From positions 248,001-312,000 of the forward strand of contig NZ_QGMP01000001.1 of assembly GCF_003259185.1 (NCBI RefSeq): a stretch of DNA of 64,000 nucleotides. The letters are read 5' to 3'. Each line of letters begins with the position of its first letter. The first letter of the stretch is position 1. The position numbers and the translations under genes were made by a program. Source of the DNA: Isoalcanivorax indicus (GTDB taxonomy: Bacteria > Pseudomonadota > Gammaproteobacteria > Pseudomonadales > Alcanivoracaceae). Below, in pieces: positions 25,886 to 33,709 of the stretch. Under the pieces are notes generated by a model that had not been told where the DNA came from, searched no databases, and saw only the letters and a list, made by a program, of their open reading frames with translations.

Positions 25886-26761
25886 TCAGCTCTCCTTGCC
25901 CTGCGGCTGGTCGTCATCATTTGGTTGATGTCGGGGCAGGAGCCGGAATTCAACAGTATTACCAAAGGTAGAGCGCCGGATCAGGGAAAAATGTGGCGGC
26001 CCACTGTCTTCCTGGCTCAGGCACAATGTCAGTGTTTCCCGGCCGGCAGGCTCCAGGCGGTAGCAATCGCCGGAGTGATCCGGATCGATGAAAGGGGTTA
26101 TCTTTGCGGTCTCGGGTTGTTGGCGGGCTAGATCAAAGATATCGAGTTGGTCGGGAAGGGTTTTTCCCGCATTCAGCCAGTGCATGGGTAGGAACTGCAG
26201 GGTGGTGTGATAGTCGGTATCGGGAAACCGTGCATTTGCTTCAGCGGCTTTGCTATCCCCAAATAAAAGGGAGGAAAGGGCGAGTATTTCGCCAGCGCCT
26301 GAGGAAGTGCCTCCAAGAGCGGCCAGCACCAGATTGATGAATTGCGCATCCTCTTTCTCGGCAGCAGAGGTAATGGGCGAGGCCATAGACCAGATTTCTC
26401 CGTCCACGGACTCCGTTCGCGACCAGTAAATTGCCTTTCCCTTGTTATGTTTTATATCGGCAGACAACAAACGCCCGGTTGATGTGTACTGCTCAATCCG
26501 TGAAAGGGTTATTGGCGTTCTCTCCAGGATGCCCGGTTTGCTGTATGTGACGGTTTCCCGTATTTCCGTGCCTGTTTCATGAATGTTGACTTGCCTGGAT
26601 GCCGCTCCGGCCACCTTGCCATTGATGTAGATGTCATACTCATACCGGCTTCCATTGGTATCCGGGTTGCCGTTGGCAATGGTTGCCAACAGAATAAATG
26701 ACAGAGTAAACAGCGATTTAAGGAGCCATTTTCTTGTTGTCAGGCTTTCAGTGGCGCACAT
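25886..26761 (-). CDS. Exported protein of unknown function (DUF3108/DUF6134-like)
   Basis: A 291-residue protein with a signal peptide (cleavage near TIANG-NPD) and a beta-rich body beginning YEYDIYINGKVAGAASR, the kind of start seen in DUF3108/DUF6134 periplasmic proteins. No catalytic motif is visible. It sits between a saccharopine-dehydrogenase-like gene (21 nt) and an esterase gene (2 nt), all on one transcript. It may bind or modify a lipid- or polymer-like substrate of that pathway; this is positional inference only. Confidence 0.6.
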   Translation of the reverse strand: MCATESLTTRKWLLKSLFTLSFILLATIANGNPDTNGSRYEYDIYINGKVAGAASRQVNIHETGTEIRETVTYSKPGILERTPITLSRIEQYTSTGRLLSADIKHNKGKAIYWSRTESVDGEIWSMASPITSAAEKEDAQFINLVLAALGGTSSGAGEILALSSLLFGDSKAAEANARFPDTDYHTTLQFLPMHWLNAGKTLPDQLDIFDLARQQPETAKITPFIDPDHSGDCYRLEPAGRETLTLCLSQEDSGPPHFSLIRRSTFGNTVEFRLLPRHQPNDDDQPQGKES

Positions 26762-26782
26762 GGATTGTCTTCCTGTCCGAGG

Positions 26783-28030
26783 CTAGTCAATGCATAGCGG
26801 GCTATAAGGTCTGCCCGTATGACGGATTACGCATTCCACGTAACTGGTAGGGTCAAAGCCTTCCTCGATGATCATATGACTTGCCAGTTGGTGGAAGAAT
26901 TCGTCTGGGTTAACGCAGGCCTCGGGGGCCATCACGCCGTGTCGAGTAATCTTCCCGTTGATTAGCATCTTGAGGATGATGGCTGTCGGTATGCAGGTAA
27001 GGTGCGCCATATCGTCCACTTGTAGCCTGGAGCGCATATGCACTCCGGCCGTGCTGGTTTTGCCATGGTGGTCTGGTCCTCTGGCAACCGCGCCGAGAGG
27101 CGAGAAGAAATGCCTGAACGAATCTGTCGCAGCATGTATCAGGTAGTGGGCAATATCTTCTGGATTTCTTGTGGTGTCAGACAGGATCAAAGCCAGCCTT
27201 TCAGCGGCTTTCTGAACAGACTGCGGCGTATCGTGCGCCACCATTCTGGCCGCTTTGTTAAGCGCATAAATGATGTAGCCAGGCAGGTTCATCAGGTTGA
27301 GGGACTGTTTGATATGAGGGTAGCTTCGCGGCAGCGTAATCGGTTCCGGGTGGCCAATAATATGGCATTGATCTGATCCTCTTCCCGGGAATGCAAGCTT
27401 TACAGGCGTCAGCGGCGTCACCTTGGTGATGGCGCCGTGCTGGAATGCCTCGATCTGGCCTGATGCTTGCTGAATCCAGTGCCGGGTGGCGGCTGTGGGC
27501 CTGCCTGCCTCATCAATCAGGTCCGGATCATCACCGTGCTGTAAGGGGCCGCCGGTCCCCCAGAAAGTATAGATTTCCTCGGCCTTGGGGAGAGCCTCCA
27601 GCGCTTTTGCGGCAAGGAGGTTGGAAATACCCGGGCTCGCGCCTGCCCCGATTATGGCGGTAACGCCGCAGTCTCTGGCCTGTGAGTCCAGTGCCAGCAT
27701 TTCCTGCGTTGGCTCAGGATCGTCACAGATATCAATGTAGTGAACCCCGGCCCTGATGGCAGCGGACAGTACGCGACAACCGAACAGGTAGTAGGGGCCT
27801 ACGGTAGAAATCACCACATCACAGCCTTGCAGGGCCATTTGGAGGGAGCTGTCACACTGCGCATCGACTTGCGCCGCGCTGGCCTTCCTTCCCAGTGAGT
27901 CCGCAAAACAGGCGGCTTTCCCCGGGTCCTTGTCTGCAATGACGACCTCTGTCACCGCCGGGTCGTCAAGTATCTCGCGCACGGCCACTCTGCCCATTTC
28001 TCCGCAGCCACCCAGGGCCAGAATCTTCAT
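26783..28030 (-). CDS. Saccharopine dehydrogenase family NAD(P)-dependent oxidoreductase
   Basis: A 415-residue protein with an N-terminal Rossmann fold (GGCGEMGRVAV, residues 7-17) and the family's conserved STVGPYYLFG and GAGASPGISNLLAAK segments. Members act on saccharopine, carboxynorspermidine or unknown substrates, and some act on lipids; the sequence alone does not decide. No lysine or polyamine gene is nearby. It leads the structural part of an operon with a secreted DUF protein and an esterase, and a TetR regulator lies 165 nt upstream on the same strand, so it is likely TetR-controlled. A lipid or xenobiotic pathway is possible but unproven. Confidence 0.82.
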   Translation of the reverse strand: MKILALGGCGEMGRVAVREILDDPAVTEVVIADKDPGKAACFADSLGRKASAAQVDAQCDSSLQMALQGCDVVISTVGPYYLFGCRVLSAAIRAGVHYIDICDDPEPTQEMLALDSQARDCGVTAIIGAGASPGISNLLAAKALEALPKAEEIYTFWGTGGPLQHGDDPDLIDEAGRPTAATRHWIQQASGQIEAFQHGAITKVTPLTPVKLAFPGRGSDQCHIIGHPEPITLPRSYPHIKQSLNLMNLPGYIIYALNKAARMVAHDTPQSVQKAAERLALILSDTTRNPEDIAHYLIHAATDSFRHFFSPLGAVARGPDHHGKTSTAGVHMRSRLQVDDMAHLTCIPTAIILKMLINGKITRHGVMAPEACVNPDEFFHQLASHMIIEEGFDPTSYVECVIRHTGRPYSPLCID

Positions 28031-28195
28031 CGGTTTGTCTCACGCAGCCGGCATATCGGACAGATTACGAGTGATAAACGCCAAAATCAAGTAATTGCTT
28101 GGTTTGGCGGGCATAGGTGACCGCCCAGGTGCGGTATGGGCAAGAGTCGGGGGAATTAGGGTGGGTGTCAGAAAAGGTTAAAGAAAGCGTGCTTG

Positions 28196-28831
28196 TTATC
28201 TTGCAGAGCCACGAACCAGTGCCACTATCATCTCGGCACAATGCTCTGCGATGGCGCCATAGTCTGATTCTTCCATATCTGCGGCGATACTGATCGCCCC
28301 CCAAAAGCTGACCAGCATGAAGGCGGAAGGTACGGTTAGCTGTGATGGGTTGGCGTCGGGCTGCTGGGCAAGAATGTCCTCGGCGCAGGCGGTGATTGAT
28401 TGCTCGACGATCCTGTTGTCCACGGGAAGAAGATTCTTTCTCGTCTTTATCGCACGCTCAAGCTCCACGGCAGCTCGCGGAGAAAAGCCGTCAATGTTCA
28501 ACAAGTCCAGCACATAAGACGTGTAGGCGGACTTTAACGTGCTTGGTGCCTGGGGGGTGCCGAGGTGCTTGTCAGCTACGATGCTGAGCCGATCAAACCA
28601 GCGTGTATAGAGGGCGTGGAGTATGGAATCCTTGTTGGGGAAATAGTGATATAGCGTGGAAATATTGATGCCGCACTCAGCGGCGATGCGATTGGTATTG
28701 AGCGACTCAACCCCTTCATGCTCAATGATTTCCAGTGAGATGGTAAGAATCTTGTTGAAGGTATTTAACGCTCTGCCTTTTTCCGGCTGATAATACTCAA
28801 CCGTCCCAGCCTTATGCGACTCTGCTCCCAC
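28196..28831 (-). CDS. TetR-family transcriptional regulator
   Basis: A 211-residue regulator. The N-terminal helix-turn-helix is clear: ILTISLEIIEHEGVESLNTN, then RIAAECGINISTLYHYFPNKDS (about residues 48-69). The C-terminal ligand domain is AcrR-like but not assignable to a ligand. It is on the same strand as, and just upstream of, the saccharopine-dehydrogenase-like gene, and probably represses that operon and itself. The start could be moved down to the Met of ALNTFNK-adjacent sequence, but no better ribosome site is visible. Confidence 0.9.
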   Translation of the reverse strand: MGAESHKAGTVEYYQPEKGRALNTFNKILTISLEIIEHEGVESLNTNRIAAECGINISTLYHYFPNKDSILHALYTRWFDRLSIVADKHLGTPQAPSTLKSAYTSYVLDLLNIDGFSPRAAVELERAIKTRKNLLPVDNRIVEQSITACAEDILAQQPDANPSQLTVPSAFMLVSFWGAISIAADMEESDYGAIAEHCAEMIVALVRGSAR

Positions 28832-28960
28832 CAGCTGCCTCCTTCAACAGGTCTGTCGTGCCATGTATCGACCGGCCGATTGTAGCACGCCCCCTGGCTA
28901 GCCATCCCGGCAAGGACTCGGCTCCTGCGTTCGCAGATGCGGTGGCGCCCAGAAGTCTCT

Positions 28961-29021
28961 GGGGTCAGGTCTCCCAATTACCACTGAAAACGTTCCTTTG
29001 GGAAATGAGAGACCTGACCCC
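28961..29021. repeat. 61-bp palindromic repeat, copy 2
   Basis: GGGGTCAGGTCTCCCAATTA ... TTTGGGAAATGAGAGACC and then TGACCCC. The arms are nearly perfect reverse complements (GGGGTCAGGTCTC / GAGACCTGACCCC) around an about 18-nt loop. It is the best preserved copy. It sits in the 250-bp gap between the TetR gene start and the 3' end of the AraC-type gene. Confidence 0.85.
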
Positions 29022-29081
29022 AATGATGCTTGTTGGCGGGTTGCTCCAGCTGCTCGTTGCGGCAGGCATCCGGTTCCTGGA

Positions 29082-30017
29082 TCACCCCCGCTTCCGATAC
29101 TGCCCCGGCGTCATCCCGGCAACCTGCCGAAAAGACCGCCTCAGACTCGCCTCGTCAGCAAAGCCAAGCCCATGGGCAATCACCGCCACCGGTCGCTCTG
29201 TGCTGATCAGCTGCTCACCGACCTGATTCATTTTCACCAGCCGCATCAGCTTGCCGCAGGAATAGCCGCTTTTCTCGAGCACACGCCGCTGCAGGGTGCG
29301 CGGTGATGTGTTCATGGCGGTGGCCAGCTTAGCGGTATCCAGCTCGGTCGCGGGCATGGCCTCGATATGCTGAATCAGGGTGCGCAACCAGCCCCCGCGC
29401 TGGATCAATATGGGCACATTCTGCAACGGGGTCTGCTTGCCTTCCGGGCGAGGCAGCACCATATGCCGTCGAATATCCGCCACCATCGGCGCCCCGCACT
29501 CGGCCTCCAGAATGGCCAGCGCGAGGGGCAGGTAGCCGCTCACGCCTGAGGCGGTCGCATGGGCGCTCGCATACACGAGGGTTTCATGGGGCCGCCATTG
29601 CACGGCGGGAAACGCCTGCCCTGCCAGTTCGCGAAGCCACCAGGTCGTGGTGGCGGGTGCGTTATCCAGGCGCCCGGTGCTGGCCACCAGCATGACGCCG
29701 GTGCAGTAGCTCCAGAAGCGTGTGCTTCGTGGCAGCGCTTTAAGGGCCTGCACCAGTCCCTTGTCCGTGGCGGCGATCGCGGTGCTGCGGTCCCGCCAGG
29801 CGCCGGGCACCAGTACGGCGTCGACGGTGGCATCAGCCAGCGGTTCGGTAGGCAGCGTCAGCCCGTTGGCCGTGGGTATGTCACCGCCCGGTTCGCTCAG
29901 CCAGCAAAAGGAGAAGCGGCGGCGCCCCAGGCGCAGATTGGCCGCCAGGAGCAAGTCCGAGAATGCGAACAGCCCCGCAGGCAGGCAGTCGGGGTAAATC
30001 ACCAGGCCGATCTTCAT
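29082..30017 (-). CDS. GlxA-type AraC-family regulator (DJ-1/PfpI plus HTH)
   Basis: A 311-residue regulator with an N-terminal DJ-1/PfpI-like domain (MKIGLVIYPDCLPAGLFAFSD; PGAWRD; YCTGVMLVAS, where the cysteine is at the usual elbow) and a C-terminal AraC double helix-turn-helix (AMNTSPRTLQRRVLEKSGYS; GFADEASLRRSFRQVAGMTPGQYRKR). The frame is open further upstream to 30083, but MKIGLVIYP is the family start. It is divergent from a metallo-beta-lactamase-fold gene with 93 nt between starts, so it very likely regulates that gene. Its inducer is unknown. Confidence 0.9.
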   Translation of the reverse strand: MKIGLVIYPDCLPAGLFAFSDLLLAANLRLGRRRFSFCWLSEPGGDIPTANGLTLPTEPLADATVDAVLVPGAWRDRSTAIAATDKGLVQALKALPRSTRFWSYCTGVMLVASTGRLDNAPATTTWWLRELAGQAFPAVQWRPHETLVYASAHATASGVSGYLPLALAILEAECGAPMVADIRRHMVLPRPEGKQTPLQNVPILIQRGGWLRTLIQHIEAMPATELDTAKLATAMNTSPRTLQRRVLEKSGYSCGKLMRLVKMNQVGEQLISTERPVAVIAHGLGFADEASLRRSFRQVAGMTPGQYRKRG

Positions 30018-30110
30018 GTTGGCATGATTCGCACTAATTATGTCGATTAATGCCAGCGTAGCGGCAGGCGAAGGTCCGCACAATAGCTACCTCAACAAGA
30101 AGAGGTTGCT

Positions 30111-30896
30111 ATGAAAATCACCCAACTGCGCAACGCCACAATACTGATCTCCACCGGAGGCTATCGCATCCTGGTCGACCCCATGCTGGCCCCCAAGGGC
30201 AGTATCCCGGCCTTGAAGTACGCCACCCGAAGCCGCAGGCGCAACCCGCTGGTTGATCTGCCCGCTGATGCCGAGGCCCTGCTCTCAACGGTGACCCACG
30301 CCCTGATTACCCATTGTCAGAAGGGCCATTTTGACCACCTTGATCGCGCTGGCAGCAAGTGGCTCCGGGAGCGGCAGATCCCCGTGTTTTGCATGCCGGA
30401 GGATGCTGATTTTTTGCGCAAGAAAGGGCTGGTGGTGCAGCCGCTGGAGTCGGGGCGTCAGGCCTTTCTCTCAGGAGAGGTCACGCCCGTTCCCTGCACG
30501 CACGGTACCGGCCTGGTCGGCTCTTTCATGGCCCATGGGCATGGGTACTTTCTGACGTTTCCAAGGGAGCCGTCGCTCTATCTCGCCGGGGATACCATCC
30601 TGACGGCGCAAATCAGGGATTTCATTACCTGGGAGCAACCGGATATCTGCCTGCTTCCGGCAGGCGGTGCACGCTTTGATCTGGGTGGCGAGATCATCAT
30701 GGGCGCTGAGGATATACTGGCGGTCAGCGGCATCACAAAAGGCGTGATTATCGCCAATCATCTTGAAGCGCTGGATCACTGCCCGGTGACGCGCGAGCAG
30801 CTGACAACGCTGAGAGACAAGCAGGGTCTCGGGGAGCGGTTGCGGGTGCCGGATGATGGGGAGACGGTGGTGCTACAGGCTGCGCCGCCTGACTGA
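30111..30896 (+). CDS. Metallo-beta-lactamase-fold hydrolase
   Basis: A 261-residue cytoplasmic hydrolase of the UlaG-like beta-lactamase superfamily. The metal signature appears as THCQKGHFDHLD (H68, H73, D75, H76), a form of HxHxDH with extra residues between the first two histidines. Later ligands are probably HGTG and GDT. The gene begins MKITQLRNATILIS after an AAGAGG site 7 nt upstream. It is divergent from a GlxA-type regulator and probably controlled by it. Substrate is unknown; lactones or cyclic compounds are typical of the family. Confidence 0.85.
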   Translation: MKITQLRNATILISTGGYRILVDPMLAPKGSIPALKYATRSRRRNPLVDLPADAEALLSTVTHALITHCQKGHFDHLDRAGSKWLRERQIPVFCMPEDADFLRKKGLVVQPLESGRQAFLSGEVTPVPCTHGTGLVGSFMAHGHGYFLTFPREPSLYLAGDTILTAQIRDFITWEQPDICLLPAGGARFDLGGEIIMGAEDILAVSGITKGVIIANHLEALDHCPVTREQLTTLRDKQGLGERLRVPDDGETVVLQAAPPD

Positions 30897-30926
30897 AGCA
30901 AACCTTATGTTTTTTGCGCAGTCCCT

Positions 30927-30986
30927 GGGGTCAGGTCTCCCATTTCTCACTAAAAGTTTTTCTTTGGGAAATGAGAGGCCTGATCC
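30927..30986. repeat. 60-bp palindromic repeat, copy 3
   Basis: GGGGTCAGGTCTCCCATTT ... TTTGGGAAATGAGAGGCC and then TGATCC. It matches copy 2 over almost the whole length. It lies 30 nt after the stop of the MBL-fold gene. With copy 2 it brackets the AraC/MBL unit in direct orientation, although the element is nearly symmetrical. Confidence 0.85.
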
Positions 30987-31083
30987 TAATGACGTTTCTA
31001 ATGATAATGACGCTTGGGAATTGGTTGCCCGTACAGAATGTGGATTGGGGCACCCATCGGGTGTCAGACATAGAGGAAGGAAG

Positions 31084-31641
31084 ATGAAATCAGAAAGTGA
31101 ACTGATCAGAGTTGCGGTTAACAGGCTTGTCATAGCTATCTGGGTGGCTGTGGTTGCTTTGCTCATTAATGCAGTCGTGTCAATTATCCCCTGGATGTTT
31201 GTTCCGCCCTACATTAGCCAGTTCAATCAATCCTGGTCTGTGGAGTCCGGCGAATATCAGGAAAATTTTCCGATGCCGGTTTCGACTGAGCGCAGTGAGC
31301 CTGCCAGACCCTTCTACGAACTGCCGCTTGAAGAAAAGATCGAGCAAGCCAGCGTGATTGCGGTGGCGGAATATAGAGAGGGCAGCGATGGCAGGATGCA
31401 GGCCATCATAACGGATATTCTCAAGAAAGAGCCGGGCACAGTGTCATATTATGATGTGGGTGATGAGCATCCGGGGTCCAGTTACTATCCGATGGAAGGC
31501 CGTAGTCATGGGGATGGCGTGATACTGTTCTTCACCGGATCGCCGGCACGGATGAGTGTGTCAATGACTTACCGAGGGGAGAGGATATCCAGCCTGGGCG
31601 ATATGCCGCTTTCGCTATTCAGAGAAAAGTGTGGAGAGTAA
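31084..31641 (+). CDS. Small membrane-anchored protein, unknown function
   Basis: A 185-residue protein with one strong N-terminal membrane segment (RLVIAIWVAVVALLINAVVS, about 14-33) and a hydrophilic remainder that includes ELPLEEKIEQASVIAVAEYR and GDGVILFFTGSP. This resembles small proteins with an OB-like or secreted beta domain, but I cannot name a family. The ATG has AGGAAG just upstream and lies about 100 nt after the third palindromic repeat. A terminator follows the stop by 17 nt. Confidence 0.65.
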   Translation: MKSESELIRVAVNRLVIAIWVAVVALLINAVVSIIPWMFVPPYISQFNQSWSVESGEYQENFPMPVSTERSEPARPFYELPLEEKIEQASVIAVAEYREGSDGRMQAIITDILKKEPGTVSYYDVGDEHPGSSYYPMEGRSHGDGVILFFTGSPARMSVSMTYRGERISSLGDMPLSLFREKCGE

Positions 31642-31658
31642 CCAAGGGCCGGGGATAC

Positions 31659-31690
31659 AAGGGCCGACGCTAATGCGTCGGCCCTTTTTT
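31659..31690 (+). terminator. Rho-independent terminator
   Basis: Stem GGGCCGACGC (31661-31670) with GCGTCGGCCC (31675-31684), loop TAAT and six T. It ends the plus-strand gene at 31641. It lies just past the end of the convergent rho gene, marking the right edge of the accessory region. Confidence 0.9.
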
Positions 31691-31704
31691 GTTGCTTCCG
31701 TTAT

Positions 31705-32964
31705 TTACTTCCGCTTCATCGAATCAAAAAACTCATTATTCGTCTTGGTCTGCTTCAGCCGATCAATCAGAAACTCGATGGCGCCGATCTCGTCCATGGG
31801 GTGCAGCACCTTGCGCAGTACCCACATGTTCTTCAGTTCATCCTCGCTCACCAGTCGTTCTTCACGACGGGTGCCGGATTTCTTGATGTGGATCGCCGGG
31901 AACACGCGCTTCTCGGACACTTTGCGGTCCAGATGCAGTTCCATGTTGCCGGTGCCTTTGAATTCTTCGTAGATCACTTCGTCCATCTTCGAACCGGTTT
32001 CCACCAGGGCCGTGGCCAGGATGGTCAGGCTGCCGCCTTCCTCGATATTCCGGGCGGCACCGAAGAAGCGCTTCGGTTTTTCCAGGGCGTGGGCGTCCAC
32101 ACCACCGGTGAGCACTTTGCCGGAGCTGGGCTGTACGGTGTTGTAGGCGCGGGCCAGACGGGTGATGGAATCCAGCAGGATGATGACGTCCTGTTTATGC
32201 TCGACCAGGCGCTTGGCCTTTTCGATGACCATTTCGGCAACCTGCACGTGGCGGGCCGGGGGCTCGTCGAAGGTCGAGGCAACCACTTCGCCGCGCACGG
32301 TGCGCGACATTTCGGTCACTTCCTCGGGCCGCTCGTCGATCAGCAGCACGATCATGTGGGATTCGGGGTTGTTGCGGGCGATGGAGTGGGCGATCTGTTG
32401 CAGGAGCATGGTCTTGCCGGCTTTCGGCGGGGCGACGATCAGGCCGCGCTGGCCTTTGCCGATCGGGGCCACCAGGTCGATCACGCGGCTGGTGATGTCC
32501 TCGGTGGAGCCGTTGCCCAGTTCCATCACCAGCCGTTCTGTGGGGAACAGCGGTGTCAGGTTTTCAAACAGGATCTTGTTTTTGGCGTTTTCCGGCTTGT
32601 CGAAGTTGATCTCGCTGACTTTCAGCAGGGCGAAGTAGCGTTCGCCTTCCTTCGGGGGCCGGATCTTGCCGGAAACCGTGTCGCCGGTGCGCAGGTTGAA
32701 GCGGCGGATCTGGCTGGGGGAGACGTAGATGTCATCCGGGCCGGCCAGATAGGAGCCTTCCGAGCTGCGCAGGAAGCCGAAGCCGTCCTGGAGGATCTCG
32801 AGGACACCGTCACCGTAGATGTCGGAGCCATTTTTGGCGGCTTTCTTGAGGATGGAGAAGATGACGTCTTGCTTGCGGGTGCGGGCGAGGTTTTCCAGAC
32901 CCATTTCCCGGGCAATATCCAGCAGCTCTCCAATCGGCTTCTGCTTTAATTCAGACAGGTTCAT
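31705..32964 (-). CDS. rho: Transcription termination factor Rho
   Basis: The hexameric RNA helicase that ends transcription at Rho-dependent sites. The 419-residue product is the same length as E. coli Rho. It has an N-terminal helical part, the RNA-binding cold-shock-like domain ([17 protein letters not shown]), the P-loop APPKAGKT (178-185), Walker [17 protein letters not shown], and the R-loop region near [10 protein letters not shown]. It is followed downstream (in transcription direction) by the accessory region, and trxA lies upstream on the same strand, as in Pseudomonas. Rho genes are usually autoregulated through their leader; the 235-nt leader here fits but shows no specific signal to me. 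Confidence 0.97.
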   Translation of the reverse strand: MNLSELKQKPIGELLDIAREMGLENLARTRKQDVIFSILKKAAKNGSDIYGDGVLEILQDGFGFLRSSEGSYLAGPDDIYVSPSQIRRFNLRTGDTVSGKIRPPKEGERYFALLKVSEINFDKPENAKNKILFENLTPLFPTERLVMELGNGSTEDITSRVIDLVAPIGKGQRGLIVAPPKAGKTMLLQQIAHSIARNNPESHMIVLLIDERPEEVTEMSRTVRGEVVASTFDEPPARHVQVAEMVIEKAKRLVEHKQDVIILLDSITRLARAYNTVQPSSGKVLTGGVDAHALEKPKRFFGAARNIEEGGSLTILATALVETGSKMDEVIYEEFKGTGNMELHLDRKVSEKRVFPAIHIKKSGTRREERLVSEDELKNMWVLRKVLHPMDEIGAIEFLIDRLKQTKTNNEFFDSMKRK

Positions 32965-33141
32965 CGGCGTGATTTGATTCCAGAAAGATTAGTGGTCATG
33001 TCCGGGCAGGGTGCCGGCAGGTATATGGTGTTTTCAGGAAATACTGCCCCGGCAAGGTGCCGCAAGGCATAGGGAAGTGCGAAACTGACCCGGAATGTAC
33101 CACCCCTGGATCAGGGCTGTCCACCCCCTGCGCATGATGTC

Positions 33142-33173
33142 ACGGCGACCCTGCCATGGGGCAGGGTCGCCGT
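33142..33173 (-). terminator. Strong hairpin downstream of trxA
   Basis: A perfect 14-bp stem (ACGGCGACCCTGCC / GGCAGGGTCGCCGT) with an ATGG loop lies 26 nt after the trxA stop in transcription direction. No U tract follows on the minus strand, so it may be a processing or RNA-stabilising hairpin between trxA and rho instead of a classical terminator. Confidence 0.6.
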
Positions 33174-33199
33174 CAGTGCCTGAGTGCGCGGGCTGCGCC

Positions 33200-33526
33200 T
33201 CAGAGGGTGCTGTCGAGGAAGGCGGTCAGCTGTGACTTGGACAAGGCGCCGACTTTGGAGGCTTCCACATTGCCGTTCTTGAACACGGTCAGGGTCGGGA
33301 TGCCGCGCACACCGTACTTGCGCGGGGTGTCCGGGTTGTCGTCGATATTGATCTTGACGACCTTGAGGCGGCCTTCGTACTCCTTGACCACCTCTTCCAG
33401 GATCGGGGCGATCATCTTGCACGGGCCGCACCAGGGGGCCCAGTAGTCCACCAGTACCGGCTCATCGGCCTTGAGGACGTCCGCCTCGAAGCTGCTGTCG
33501 GAGGCGTTGATAATCTCGCCGCTCAT
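33200..33526 (-). CDS. trxA: Thioredoxin 1
   Basis: The general cytoplasmic dithiol reductant. The 108-residue product has the WCGPCK active site (C33, C36), the buried Asp in LVDYWA, and the cis-proline loop RGIPTL. GGAG lies 5 nt upstream of the ATG. It precedes rho on the same strand, an old linkage in proteobacteria. It is divergent from ppx, with 183 nt between starts. Confidence 0.97.
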   Translation of the reverse strand: MSGEIINASDSSFEADVLKADEPVLVDYWAPWCGPCKMIAPILEEVVKEYEGRLKVVKINIDDNPDTPRKYGVRGIPTLTVFKNGNVEASKVGALSKSQLTAFLDSTL

Positions 33527-33709
33527 TGAAGTCTCCTGAATTGGGTTAGCGTCAGGGATGATATCAGATCACGCCGTGCAATATTCAAGCCTGTCTGAGG
33601 TAATAGCAGCGATAGCCCTGCCACATCGCGGTCATCCCCTTGTCGCCGGGTTGGGCTACAATCGGGCAAACGCTGCCTTCACCACCATCAGCCAGTCAGG
33701 GAGAAGACA

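Noticed and set aside
28065-28304. Small minus-strand frame between the TetR and oxidoreductase genes
   Set aside because: It overlaps the TetR gene in another frame and lacks a ribosome site or recognisable content.
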